NCBI GenBank assembly: GCA_937918935.1
Contig: CAKZSI010000022.1
Coordinates: 1 to 64,000, forward strand
DNA: 64,000 bases
Origin: an uncultured Chloroflexales bacterium
GTDB taxonomy: Bacteria > Chloroflexota > Chloroflexia > Chloroflexales > Chloroflexaceae
Direction: 5' to 3'
A model generated the notes under the pieces. It saw only the letters and a list, made by a program, of their open reading frames with translations. It searched no databases and was not told the origin of the DNA. Each line of letters starts with the position of its first letter. Position 1 is the first letter of the stretch. Both the position numbers and the translations under genes were made by a program. Below are positions 16,949 to 25,875 of the stretch, piece by piece.

Positions 16949-17947
16949 ATGGCGACCGAGCGGGCTGATCTGATCGTCGCGAGCAACGATGGAAGCATTG
17001 TCTGTCTGGCCTGCCAGTGGCGTTGCGCGCTACGTCCCGGCGATGTGGGGCGCTGTCAGGTGCGCCTGGGCGCCGAAGAGGGCATCAGTCTGCTCAGTTA
17101 CGGTCTGATCAGTTCTGCAACTATTGGGCCGATCGAGGACTACCGGCTCTGGCACTTTCTTCCTGACACGCTGGCGCTGGCGATTGGGGGGTGGGGCTAC
17201 GCCACGGTTAGCGATCAGAGCCGTGGCCCATACGGCGCGTTGCCCGACGACCCGGCCCGGCGGCGCAAACTCGATGCCGAGCGCGCCGCCTCGTTCGCGC
17301 TGGAACGCCTCTGTCGCGGCGTTATCTGGGCCTACGGCGAACCCGCCGTCAATCACGAGTATGTCCGCTCGTTGCTTCAACTCAGCCGCGCCGCCAGTCG
17401 CTACACGGCGCTCGTCACCACCGGCGCGATGACCGTTGAGGCCCTCGATCAACTTGGTCCGTACCTTGATGGCATCAGTCTCGATCTGCGCGGTTTCAGC
17501 GATGGCAGCTATGCGCGCCTGGGCGGCCTGCCTGCCTGGCGCGAGGTGCTGGCCATCGCCGAGCGGGCGTTGCGCCAGTGGCGGGTGCACATTGAGGTCA
17601 CAACGCGCATCCATCACGGCGTCAATGATGATCCGGCCGAGGTGCGCGCCCTGGTGACCTGGATCAAAGAGACGCTGGGCGACCACGCGCCCTGGCACGT
17701 GCTCCCGGGCGACGCCGGCAGTGAAACGGCGGCTTCGACCATGCGCGCCCGCAGGATTGGCCACGAGGTCGGCCTGCACTTCATCTACGGCGCCGAGCCA
17801 AATCAGCCGACCCGCTGCCCGATGTGCCATCAGGTGCTGATAACCCGTGTCAATGGCGTCACCAGCCTGGTCGGTCTCAATGGTTCCATTTGCACAAACT
17901 GTGGCTACAATGCGAAGCTGCACCTGTCGATTTTCAAGCAGCGGTGA
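16949..17947 (+). CDS. Radical-SAM-like protein (AmmeMemoRadiSam type) lacking the Fe-S cluster motif
   Basis: 332 residues aligning by eye with the radical SAM member of the AmmeMemoRadiSam group. The N-terminal Cys motif is kept: CLACQWRC (residues 19-26), then GDVGRCQVR (Cys36), then SYGLISSATIGPIEDYRLWHFLPDTLALAIG. At residues 80-91, exactly where relatives have the CxxxCxxC that binds the 4Fe-4S cluster, this protein reads GGWGYATVSDQS with no Cys. The following barrel appears intact (WAYGEPAVNHEY, DGISLDLRGFSDGSYARLGG, HIEVTTRIHHGVNDD). The C-terminus carries two CxxC pairs (290/293 and 315/318), a zinc-ribbon-like module. AGGAG precedes the ATG by 5 nt. It is therefore probably a non-radical pseudoenzyme or an RNA- or protein-binding scaffold; function unknown. 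Confidence 0.7.
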   Translation: MATERADLIVASNDGSIVCLACQWRCALRPGDVGRCQVRLGAEEGISLLSYGLISSATIGPIEDYRLWHFLPDTLALAIGGWGYATVSDQSRGPYGALPDDPARRRKLDAERAASFALERLCRGVIWAYGEPAVNHEYVRSLLQLSRAASRYTALVTTGAMTVEALDQLGPYLDGISLDLRGFSDGSYARLGGLPAWREVLAIAERALRQWRVHIEVTTRIHHGVNDDPAEVRALVTWIKETLGDHAPWHVLPGDAGSETAASTMRARRIGHEVGLHFIYGAEPNQPTRCPMCHQVLITRVNGVTSLVGLNGSICTNCGYNAKLHLSIFKQR

Positions 17948-17974
17948 GGCGGGCTGGCCACGTCCCTGCTGGTA

Positions 17975-18007
17975 GGGGGACGGGGAAACTCAGTTTCTCC
18001 GTCCCCC
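17975..18007 (+). terminator. A-type palindrome acting as probable terminator
   Basis: GGGGGACGGGGAAAC pairs with GTTTCTCCGTCCCCC (one G-T pair) across 3 nt, 28 nt after the preceding stop. A second, longer A-type inverted pair lies at about 18049-18105. Both belong to the GGGGAAACCnGGTTTCCCC family; there is no strong U-tract. Confidence 0.6.
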
Positions 18008-18133
18008 TCTACGTCAGGGCGCGGGGGCCGTCCCGGGGCCAGGGGCGTAGGGAAACCTGGCGCGGGACGGGGCCGTGCGAGGGACGCGGGAGAACCAGGT
18101 TTCCCCGATCGCCTGCCAGCGGCGCCACGGGCG

Positions 18134-21058
18134 CTATGGGCGCATGGTGAACGGCATGTGGACCCGCCGCACCTCCAGGCGCGAGTCGACGCGGAAGCTC
18201 AGGGTGCGCTCCTCCGAACGATTGCCCGCCCGGTCAACCGCCACGTAGCGCACGCGATGCTGGCCGTTGGGCAGGCTGCCGAGGCTTGCCATCGGGCCGG
18301 CGCGCTCCTCCCAGGCGCCGTCGTTCACCGACACCAGCAGACTCGCGACACCGCTACCGCCCAGGTCATCGGCGGCAAGTGTCAGCCCGTCAAACTGCTG
18401 AAAGGTGCTGCCCAGACGCTCGGTGACCGTGCTGCCCAGACCGGCCAGGCCTTCGACGGGCGGGCCAAACTGCGCCTGGCCCGGCCCGCGCACGGCATAG
18501 CCCGCCGTGCGCCCGCCGCCCCACTCCAGCGAACGGAACGCCAGTACGTGCCGTCCGGCTCGCAGGTTCACCGTTCGCTCCACCGCGGTCTCATCTTGCT
18601 GACCCGTCGCGCTGACCACCAGCTCTCCGTCGATCCACAGCCAGGCGTTATCGTCGCTGCTCAGTTGGAAGGTGTAGTCGCCTTCCACCGGCGCGACGAA
18701 GATGCGCGTCTGTTCCAGGACCAGACGCTCTGCCGCCTCTACGCCGATTCCTGACGCAGCCCCCAGGTCGTCGTTGGGAAGGCCCTGCCAGACGAAGGCG
18801 CCCAGCAAAGCGCCTCGGGCGAGGGCCGAACCGTCATCCGTGCGGGCCAGAAAATTGGCCGGCGTTCCACCCTCACGGTACACGTGCGCCAGCGGGCGCA
18901 GCAGGTGATCGTAGGCCACCGGCGCGGGGGGTTGCCGCTCAGGGGTTACGGTCAGAGGCGTAACGGCCACGTCGCGAGCGAAATAGACGACGTATTCGTT
19001 GATCAGCCCGGCGCGCAACCGGAAGTTCCCCGGGGTGCGCAGGCGCAGGTAGCCCACTACCTCGCGGGTTTCGCCCGGCGCGAGCCGGCCGTTGATGCCC
19101 CAGCGCCAGGGGTAGCCGCCGCTGTCGCCCGCGCACCGCGGTTGCCGCTCCGTCTCGATGGGGCCAAGCGTCAGGCGGATGCGCCCGAACTCTTTCGGAT
19201 AGGTGGGGTAGGCCTGTCCCGGGGTCCCCAGGAAGCACTCGCCCTCATCGTAGACGTAGCCCTCGTTCGGGTTGAAACGGCCATCGGCGGCGCGCTCCGC
19301 TTCGGGGGCCTGGCTCTCAACCGGGGCCGCGCCGCTGTTGCGGATGGTGAAGGTGACCTTCAGCAGTTCACCCGCGGCGAGGCTCACCCGGTCGTAGTGC
19401 ACGTTGAGGAGATCGACCCGCGCGGCGGCGGGATCCTCTTTGATCCAGCGGATGGCGTCGAAATAGACTACCCGCTGGCGGATGAGCGGCTCTCCGGTCA
19501 GATCACTTAGCTCGACATAACCCTGACGGCCCGCGGCGAACTGGTACGTGCCCAGTGAGACCCACTCCTCCGCGGTGTCCTGGTTGATGGTCACTTCGTA
19601 GGTCTGGTCGGCGGCGGCGATGCGATAGGTGGCGCGGGCGGTCGCCTGGAGCAGGCTGCACCCCCGCGGAACGTAGGCCAGCACGTGGTAGCGCCCGGCC
19701 TCGGGGAGGTTCGGGCGCCAGGTCCCCCGGTTGGCGCTCTCGGCTGGAGTGTCAGTGCCAAAGGTGTAGGTCGTATTGCCGTCGTAGCCGCAGGGCCACT
19801 GGTACCAGGTTGCGTTGCTGCGCTCGAAGCCGCTCTCGCGGTCGTCCACCGTCAGGTCGCCGTTGTCCCAGGCGGCGCCGCTCAGTCGGTCGCGCACACG
19901 CTGGCGGATGGCGGGCAACAGCCCGTCCAGCCGGTCGCCGGGACAGGTCGTATGGCCCGGGGTGACGGTGCGGTGGCCGGCGATATGGTTGATCACCGCG
20001 CCGGCGTTGAAGGGACTGCAGTAACGAGAAATGGCGCACCCGTAGTAGTAGGAGCGACCGAGGGGATCAACGCCCTTCTGTTCGGCCTTCCAGGCCAGCA
20101 GGTTCACCAGGCTCTCCAGGGTGGCGTTGGAGGGGGCCACGGTGCTGTAGGTGCCAATCAGCGCCACGCCCATCGAGCCATAGTTGCCGGTGTCGTGAAA
20201 GCCCACCGCGTCGTCGCCGCCAGCTCGCCCTTCGTAGATTACGCCATTGGGATCAATCAGGTAGTTGTAGCCGATGTCGCCCCAGCCGCGGGTGAAAGTA
20301 TGGAACGACCAGATCGCCCGCACCCGGTCGGCCCAGTTCTGCTGGCTGCCGGAGAGACTGTTGGCGTCGGCGGTGTGATGCACGATCATGTGGCGCACGG
20401 GGTAGTAGGCCGGTGGCACCCGGCTGCTCTGCCCATCCGGGTTGCCCCAACCGGTGCGGCTCACCACTGGCGGGCGGCTCGCCTGGGCGGTGGTGGCCTC
20501 ACCCGGCGCTTCCGGCGATGGCTTGGAGGGTCCGAAGCGGGCGTCAACGGTGTTGACCTCGATCCGTCGCAGGTCGGGCAGGGCGCCGTCGGGCGCGGGG
20601 CCGAAGCGCGCGCGAACCTGCCAGAAGCGCGCCTCGAACCCAGCGGCGATGATCTGGCTCCAGTGTACCTGCTCACCATCCTCGGGTTGCCAGAGATCTT
20701 CGTCTTCACCCGTGGCACCCCAGGGCGACCACTGTTGCCCGTCGGCGGAAACGCGCGTTTCCAGTTCCAGGCCGGCCTCGGGTGGTACGGCGCCCTCCCA
20801 GCGCAGCAGCAGGTGGGTGAAGGGTCGCGCCGTGGCGGTTGGGGGTGAAACGTACCCGTAGCCTGCGTCTTCCCCCGCAAGCGGCCCGACAGAGGGCGTA
20901 TCGGAGGGACCGGGCAGGAGCAACACGGCCCGCTCAGGGCGTCCGGCTTCGGTGTTAGAAAGGGGATTGGCGGCCACATGCCCAGAGACCAGCGCCAGCA
21001 AGCTGAGCAGCAGGAGCGCAAAAGTGAGCGTGGCGGAGCGGGAAGAACGGGGCGGCAT
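18134..21058 (-). CDS. Secreted multidomain N-acetylmuramoyl-L-alanine amidase (PGRP/Amidase_2)
   Basis: 974-residue exported cell-wall enzyme. A signal peptide is visible (residues about 8-31, AFALLLL-type core ending GHVAANP). After a carbohydrate- or adhesion-like region (about 60-190), the peptidoglycan-recognition/amidase domain spans about 200-390: RTGWGNP, HMIVHHTADAN (zinc His), GWGDIGYNYLIDPNGVIYEGR, NYGSMGVALIGTYS, and HIAGHRTVTPGHTTCPGD with the second His and Cys ligand, so it should be catalytic. Then follow a golvesin-like beta domain (about 400-545), an Ig-like region (about 550-720), a PA14-like domain (about 745-890: DDNAWLWIDGELVV, GRHVLAFRSLEWGGG) and a C-terminal Ig-like repeat (AVDRAGNRSEERTLSFRVD). 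GGAGG lies 6 nt before the ATG. Monocistronic. Confidence 0.85.
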   Translation of the reverse strand: MPPRSSRSATLTFALLLLSLLALVSGHVAANPLSNTEAGRPERAVLLLPGPSDTPSVGPLAGEDAGYGYVSPPTATARPFTHLLLRWEGAVPPEAGLELETRVSADGQQWSPWGATGEDEDLWQPEDGEQVHWSQIIAAGFEARFWQVRARFGPAPDGALPDLRRIEVNTVDARFGPSKPSPEAPGEATTAQASRPPVVSRTGWGNPDGQSSRVPPAYYPVRHMIVHHTADANSLSGSQQNWADRVRAIWSFHTFTRGWGDIGYNYLIDPNGVIYEGRAGGDDAVGFHDTGNYGSMGVALIGTYSTVAPSNATLESLVNLLAWKAEQKGVDPLGRSYYYGCAISRYCSPFNAGAVINHIAGHRTVTPGHTTCPGDRLDGLLPAIRQRVRDRLSGAAWDNGDLTVDDRESGFERSNATWYQWPCGYDGNTTYTFGTDTPAESANRGTWRPNLPEAGRYHVLAYVPRGCSLLQATARATYRIAAADQTYEVTINQDTAEEWVSLGTYQFAAGRQGYVELSDLTGEPLIRQRVVYFDAIRWIKEDPAAARVDLLNVHYDRVSLAAGELLKVTFTIRNSGAAPVESQAPEAERAADGRFNPNEGYVYDEGECFLGTPGQAYPTYPKEFGRIRLTLGPIETERQPRCAGDSGGYPWRWGINGRLAPGETREVVGYLRLRTPGNFRLRAGLINEYVVYFARDVAVTPLTVTPERQPPAPVAYDHLLRPLAHVYREGGTPANFLARTDDGSALARGALLGAFVWQGLPNDDLGAASGIGVEAAERLVLEQTRIFVAPVEGDYTFQLSSDDNAWLWIDGELVVSATGQQDETAVERTVNLRAGRHVLAFRSLEWGGGRTAGYAVRGPGQAQFGPPVEGLAGLGSTVTERLGSTFQQFDGLTLAADDLGGSGVASLLVSVNDGAWEERAGPMASLGSLPNGQHRVRYVAVDRAGNRSEERTLSFRVDSRLEVRRVHMPFTMRP

Positions 21059-21551
21059 AATGAACCTCCACGCAGGCAGGAGTTGAGTTCACACTCATAC
21101 TACCGAAGCCGGGTAAAGGTTCGCGAGAGCGCAACATGACGGTTGGATGACACGTCAGACATCCCGCGGCTGCGCCGCCCACGGGAAACGAGCAGGGGCG
21201 GCAGGGAAACCAGGTGTCCCCCGCCCCTGCCTGAGGGGAGTGTCTGGGAGGGGGTGGAGGTCCCAGAACGTCATCGGATAGCCGGTTATCCGGAAAGGCT
21301 CTCAGAGGTGGTATGTAATTCTTTCGGGATGGTATTAGACGCAATACCTTGCAGATAAGACCAGGCTTACGGCACGGCCCCCCTCCCACCCTCCCCCCGC
21401 CGGGGCAGGAGCGGGGCAGCGTGCGGCGGGTCACGCGCCGGTGCGCCGTCGGTATACTTTCTGATTGCTCCAACGGGCAGCGGAGCCGGAAGCCCGCCTA
21501 CGGCGGGAAATGGTTGGGAGGGGGCACCGCGCGTATGTGAAAATAGTGGTA
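21059..21551. repeat. 493-nt gene-free stretch with a degenerate foldback element
   Basis: No gene is supported here. It holds an A-type inverted pair (GGGGCGG...CCGCCCC, about 21194-21230) and, at about 21374-21517, a degraded copy of the long foldback element of 43155 and 44549: a CCCCCCTCCCACCC arm, a CCCCGCCGGGGCAGG centre, and the opposite arm GGAAATGGTTGGGAGGGGGC. Confidence 0.5.
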
Positions 21552-22400
21552 TTAGACCGTTACGTGGTGCTCAAAGTACCGGTTAATCAGTGCGATCACC
21601 TGATCGGCGGTCTCCTCAATTGGCTTGTTGGTAACATTAAGCACTGAAAAGCCCCCCTGGCGAAAGATGCGCCGGGCATAGGCCAGTTCTTCCTGGAGTT
21701 CGAAGGGGTCGGTATAACTGTGATTCGCGTTGCCCTGAAAGGCCCGCTGTCGCCAGTGACGGTGGTGGCTCAGCACGTCCACGTCAATAGTCAGACCGAC
21801 CACGCGGTGCCGGTCGATCTCGAAGAGCTGGCGTGGCGGCGGCACGTTTTGCACCAGCGGCACATTGGCCACTTTCCAGCCCAGCACACCCAGGTAGATG
21901 CTCAAGGGTGTCTTGCCGACCCGCGATACGCCGGTGAGCACCACATCGGCCTCGTGAAGATCACCCGGATTGCGGCCGTCATCGTGATCCACGGTGTACT
22001 CGATGGCCTTAATGCGGTCAAGGTAGACTTCGTGCCAGCGCTGATACAGGCCCGGCTGTCCCACTGGCGTGCGTCCGAACAACTGCGCCATCAGGGCGAG
22101 GGGCTCGCCAATGGTGTCGATGGTGGGGATGCCGCGTTCCGCCGCCAGCCGTACCACTGCCTCACGCATGGTCGGATTGACCATGGTGTGGATGATCATC
22201 CCTCCCCGTTCGGCCACCTGCTGCATGATGGCCGGCAGTTGATCCTCCTGGCTCACCTGGGGAATCACGATCACCGCCGGGTTAATACCCGGGAACTGGG
22301 AAAGGGCGATCCGCGCCACGTGTTTGCCAAGCGCCCCTGCCCCGCCGGAGACGATGAAGATGGCCGGTAGGTGGTCATCGGTTCGCGCTAGCGTAAGCAT
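21552..22400 (-). CDS. ppsR: Pyruvate,phosphate dikinase / PEP synthase regulatory protein (DUF299 kinase-pyrophosphorylase)
   Basis: 282-residue bifunctional regulator that phosphorylates (ADP-dependent) and dephosphorylates (Pi-dependent) a Thr in pyruvate dikinases. Key features are the nucleotide loop GVSRVGKTPLSIYLGVLGWKVANVPLV near residue 155 and the N-terminal FIVSGGAGALGKHVARIAL. The C-terminus has FSVLNVTNKPIEETADQVI, typical of the family. AGGAG lies 6 nt upstream of the ATG. No ppdK or ppsA lies nearby in the window. Controls carbon flow between pyruvate and PEP, useful for a photoheterotroph shifting between modes. Confidence 0.9.
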   Translation of the reverse strand: MLTLARTDDHLPAIFIVSGGAGALGKHVARIALSQFPGINPAVIVIPQVSQEDQLPAIMQQVAERGGMIIHTMVNPTMREAVVRLAAERGIPTIDTIGEPLALMAQLFGRTPVGQPGLYQRWHEVYLDRIKAIEYTVDHDDGRNPGDLHEADVVLTGVSRVGKTPLSIYLGVLGWKVANVPLVQNVPPPRQLFEIDRHRVVGLTIDVDVLSHHRHWRQRAFQGNANHSYTDPFELQEELAYARRIFRQGGFSVLNVTNKPIEETADQVIALINRYFEHHVTV

Positions 22401-22610
22401 CGCTTTCTCCTAACTGTTTGGAGCGAGGGGGAAAACAGGTTCGTCCCCAGTTTGTCCGGGGGACAATTCGCAACACTGGTTCCGCGCGCAATGGTTACTG
22501 CGCGTAGCATACGAAATCCGTGCCGGCTGGTGCGTAAAAACCCGGTTACGCGGCGTGAATTTGTGACCAGTGATGGATGTTCAGATTCCTCGCCCTTCCG
22601 GCGGAGGTAT

Positions 22611-22707
22611 GGGGCAACCGGGTTGCCCCACCTCCCTCCAGGCGGCAGCGGGGCCGCGGCGTCCCGCCTGTTGGGCAGGGAGGTGGAGCAACCGGGTTTC
22701 TCCACCT
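22611..22707. repeat. Two A-type palindromes downstream of the carotenoid oxygenase
   Basis: GGGGCAACCGGGTTGCCCC (22611-22629) and a second dyad at 22681-22707 (AGGTGGAG...CTCCACCT around ACCGGGTTT) sit in the 311-nt gap between the oxygenase stop and ppsR. The second lies 5 nt past the oxygenase stop and may end its transcript. No gene is visible in the gap. Confidence 0.6.
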
Positions 22708-22711
22708 CCCC

Positions 22712-24247
22712 TTACGGGAAGTAGACCCGTGAGGTGAACGCCCCGTGCAAGCCGTGCGGGATGTGGTGACCAGGATGGAGCCGCGCGAGGGGGCCTCGGG
22801 AGGGGCGCCGGGCGTCAAGGATCACCAGGTCGGACTCGTGGCGCGCAGCATCATAGACCAGGGCCAGCAGCCAGCCATCGTCTTCGGTGGGGCTGCCATT
22901 GCGCGCCGGGTCGCCGGTGTCGGGTGAGACGGCGCTGGCAACCGCGGCGCTCCGGGGTCGGGGTACGAAGATCGGCTCGCTGACGAAGCCGCGCGGCGCG
23001 GCGCTCCACAGTTCCTGCGCTCCGCTCTCCATGTCCAGCTTCCAGATCGCCTGCAAGGGGCCGTTCCCCTCAGGTGCATCGGCGGCGGCCAGGTAGAGGT
23101 AGCGGTACGGGCGTCCCACCAGTGCGGGATGCAGCACCGGAAACTCGCAGGCGCGCTGGTCAACGGTCCGGCGCTGCACTGCGCCCGAACGGAGGTCGAG
23201 CGTCGTTCGGGTGAGTTTGCCAGGCGGCAGGGCCGCGAAGTCGATCCGGCGGAAATTGGTTCGCGGGTCAATCCCGACGTAGGAGTCGTACCAGACCGAA
23301 TCGATCACCAGTTCATCACCGTCTTCAAAGGCGTTAGCGTGGTGCCAGACAAAACCACCGGGGGCGCGAAAGGCCCGCGGCGCACCCGCGCCTGGGTGGC
23401 GGGGCAGGACGATGATGGTCGAGGGCCGGCCGGGCTGTGAGGCCAGGCCCTGGGCCGCGCTTTGCAGGCCGAGGGCGTATGGCAACGCGTCGTAGCGCAC
23501 CGGGTTCTGGATGAAAATGGCGAAACGCGGCGTGATCGCCACATCGTGCAGAAAAGCGAAGCGGTCAAGCTCGAAGGAGTTGCGCCGGATGAGGCGAAAG
23601 GCCGGGTCGAACTCGTAGAGGTTGAGAGTGGTTGATGGCCCTGGCTTGAGGCCAAAGTTTACCAGGACCGGTGCGCCGTCGTCCCAGGGAGAGGCGGGAT
23701 CGATATGGTAGTGGGCGGCGAAGGCGTCGCCGGGGCGCAGCAGGCCTTCGAGGCGGTCGAGGCCGAGGGTGTCGAGGGTCAGCGGGTCGAGGCGATACGG
23801 TTCGGCGGCCTCCCAGAGGGCCAGGAGCCGCCCGGCCCAGGGCAGCACCCCCGTGTTGGCGACATTCTTGAGCCGCAGGTCGAAGGCGTTGGCCAGCCAC
23901 CCGCCGGGGCGCTGGGTGCCGAACACGCCGCGGTAGAGCGGTCTACCGGCTCGTTGCTCGGCCAGGAAGCCTTCGGTGCGCACGAAACGATTGCGGTAGT
24001 AGGCTTGTCCGTCGCGGAAGCTGACCGCCACGACCATGCCGTCGCCATCGAAGGGATGGTGCACCGGATAGCCGGCGACATCGAGCAACCCGGGGCCGTT
24101 GCGGTAGAGGGTGCCGTGCAACTCGACGGGAATGTGACCTTCGATATGCTCGATCCAGAAGCTATGTTCCCCGGGCTGCGACTCGTAGCCGCGGGCCCAG
24201 TCGGTCAGCAGGGTGGCGCCTGCCTCGGGCAGGGTCATCGTCGTCAC
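22712..24247 (-). CDS. Carotenoid oxygenase (RPE65/carotenoid cleavage dioxygenase family)
   Basis: About 512-residue non-heme iron enzyme expected to split a polyene or related C=C bond. The four His ligands are present: AAHYHIDP, RFAFLHDVAI, FVWHHANAFED and HGLHGAF at the C-terminus. N-terminal GHIPVELHGTLYRNGPG and HPFDGDGMVV are family hallmarks. GTG at 24247 has AGGA 8 nt upstream; ATG at 24238 is an alternative. It stands alone between LysM and ppsR genes with no carotenoid biosynthesis genes beside it. In a phototroph the substrate may be a carotenoid or apocarotenoid, but lignin-derived stilbenes are also used by bacterial members. Confidence 0.88.
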   Translation of the reverse strand: MTTMTLPEAGATLLTDWARGYESQPGEHSFWIEHIEGHIPVELHGTLYRNGPGLLDVAGYPVHHPFDGDGMVVAVSFRDGQAYYRNRFVRTEGFLAEQRAGRPLYRGVFGTQRPGGWLANAFDLRLKNVANTGVLPWAGRLLALWEAAEPYRLDPLTLDTLGLDRLEGLLRPGDAFAAHYHIDPASPWDDGAPVLVNFGLKPGPSTTLNLYEFDPAFRLIRRNSFELDRFAFLHDVAITPRFAIFIQNPVRYDALPYALGLQSAAQGLASQPGRPSTIIVLPRHPGAGAPRAFRAPGGFVWHHANAFEDGDELVIDSVWYDSYVGIDPRTNFRRIDFAALPPGKLTRTTLDLRSGAVQRRTVDQRACEFPVLHPALVGRPYRYLYLAAADAPEGNGPLQAIWKLDMESGAQELWSAAPRGFVSEPIFVPRPRSAAVASAVSPDTGDPARNGSPTEDDGWLLALVYDAARHESDLVILDARRPSRGPLARLHPGHHIPHGLHGAFTSRVYFP

Positions 24248-24484
24248 GCAGGGAGTCCTTTCCACGGTTCAGGCGAGGCCAGGAGGGGCTTTGCCCCTCC
24301 GAAAGCGCCGGAAGATCGCGCGGGAGCCCGTGAGCCCCGCTACTCGACCAGGCGAAGGGTCGTTACATTAATCATTGTACCTGAATACCTGGAAAGGGGT
24401 CCTCAACGGGGCGGATGGAGAGCCGCCCCGACGGGGCGGCACATACGCTCCGGCGGGGCGGCTCTACGGGGGGTGCGCGATCCC

Positions 24485-25657
24485 CTACGGGATGTAAACC
24501 CGCACGCCGGGGTAAATCAGATCGGGGTCAGGGCCGAGCACGTTGCGGTTGGCGTGGAAGATCTCGGGCCAGAGAAGTTCGTTGCCGTAGGCCCGCAGGG
24601 CGATCCAGCGCAGGTAATCGTGAGGCTGGATGGTGTAGGAACTGTGCCGCGCGATGGGGCCGCGGGCGGGTAGCGCCACGGGCGCCGCCGGGCGCACGGC
24701 AGCGACTCGTGGCAGCACCAGGCGCTGCCCGGGGCGGAGCAGGTTCGGGTTGCTGCCGATGACGTGGAAATTGGCGTCCCAGATCGCCGGGGCGAAGCGC
24801 GTGGTACCGTAGACCCGCAGCGAGATGCCGCTCAGCGTATCTCCGGCGCGTACCACATAGACCGCGGCAGTGGCCCGCGCCGGGCGGGTGACAACACCAC
24901 CGGCGGGGCGGCCCGGCCCGGCGGGGGGCACGGCGCCGATCTGGCCCCCGAAGGGCGCCCCGTCCTGGTAGCCAGGGGGCTGCACATAGCCGGGCGGTGG
25001 CGGGGGCTGTGGCGCCGGGGCCGCCGGTGGCTCCGGCGGCGGCGGAGGCGGAATGATCTGGTCGGCCAGGGTGATGGCGGGCAGGGCCACGCTCGCCGGC
25101 GTGTAGGCGAACGCCGCGTCGGGCAGGCGGTTCACCGTGGTGAAGCTAACCGGTTCAGGGCGGGCGGCGGCGACGGGCGCTGCTTCCTCGGCCAGTTCAA
25201 AGGCCGGAAACGCGACCGGTGCGGCGGCAGGGCCGGCGACGATGCTCGCGAGCATCGCCGCATCTTCGGCGGTAGGCGCGGCGAGCAGGCTGGCAAGGAG
25301 CGCCTGATCGGCGGCCCGTTCGGCGAGGGTATGGACAGCGGGAACCAGCGCGGCGGCCAGGGTTGGCGTCACGCGCTCGCGGGCGGCCCACACGGGGGTG
25401 ACCCCCACACTGGCCACGGCGATCCCGCCTGCCAGCAGGACCACCGCGGCGCCCTCGAGCAGGCGCGAGGTCGTTCGCGCCCCGGGCCGGGCCGGCGACC
25501 GGCGAACCGGCGTCGGAGGGCGTTGCGGCGCCAGTTGCGCCGCAACCGACCAGGGCGTCGCGCTCGCCGTGGTCGTGAGCAGACCCTCGAGGAGCGCACC
25601 CTCGGCGCCGGCTGGCGCGGGAGCGCCTCGACGACCCGCAGTGGCTTTGGCATCCAT
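24485..25657 (-). CDS. Membrane-anchored protein with two LysM domains
   Basis: 390 residues. A basic, Pro/Arg-rich N-terminal cytoplasmic tail is followed by one transmembrane helix (GAAVVLLAGGIAVASVGVTPVW, about 68-89), an Ala-rich region, a Pro-rich linker (PPPPPPEPPAAPAPQPPPPPG near 205-225), and two LysM domains: YVVRAGDTLSGISLRVYG about 270-320 and YTIQPHDYLRWIALRAYG about 340-390. LysM binds GlcNAc-containing glycans such as peptidoglycan. The start is ATG 25657, in MDAKATAG; AAGGAG is 11 nt upstream. It follows the gp19-like gene on the same strand at 218 nt. LysM proteins are regular members of contractile-injection/tail clusters, which suggests but does not prove a link. Confidence 0.75.
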   Translation of the reverse strand: MDAKATAGRRGAPAPAGAEGALLEGLLTTTASATPWSVAAQLAPQRPPTPVRRSPARPGARTTSRLLEGAAVVLLAGGIAVASVGVTPVWAARERVTPTLAAALVPAVHTLAERAADQALLASLLAAPTAEDAAMLASIVAGPAAAPVAFPAFELAEEAAPVAAARPEPVSFTTVNRLPDAAFAYTPASVALPAITLADQIIPPPPPPEPPAAPAPQPPPPPGYVQPPGYQDGAPFGGQIGAVPPAGPGRPAGGVVTRPARATAAVYVVRAGDTLSGISLRVYGTTRFAPAIWDANFHVIGSNPNLLRPGQRLVLPRVAAVRPAAPVALPARGPIARHSSYTIQPHDYLRWIALRAYGNELLWPEIFHANRNVLGPDPDLIYPGVRVYIP

Positions 25658-25744
25658 GGTATGGTATACTCCTTCTCTCACGGGGCCCTGCGCCCCTGAG
25701 CGTGTTCAGAGCATAGCACATTCACGCCGATGGTCAGGCGGCAT

Positions 25745-25851
25745 GAGAAACCCGCGAAGGAACCAGGGTTCTCCGCGGGTGCGCGAATACCGTATCCGGA
25801 TACTTCTCAAGACCGGTAAAAAAACTTCCTGGGAGAGCCGGGCCTTTCCAG
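25745..25851. repeat. A-type and B-type palindromes between the tail-tube and LysM genes
   Basis: 25745-25779 holds nested dyads (GAGAAACCC / GGGTTCTC and CCCGCG / CGCGGG). 25829-25851 is CTGGGAGAGCC-ggg-CCTTTCCAG. Together they form the B-plus-A module described in the findings. Confidence 0.55.
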
Positions 25852-25875
25852 ACCCTCCCCTCCGGCGGGAGGCGG

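Noticed and set aside
21349-21540. Short ORF in the gap between amidase and ppsR
   Set aside because: Encoded by a degraded foldback repeat; no ribosome site or conserved sequence.
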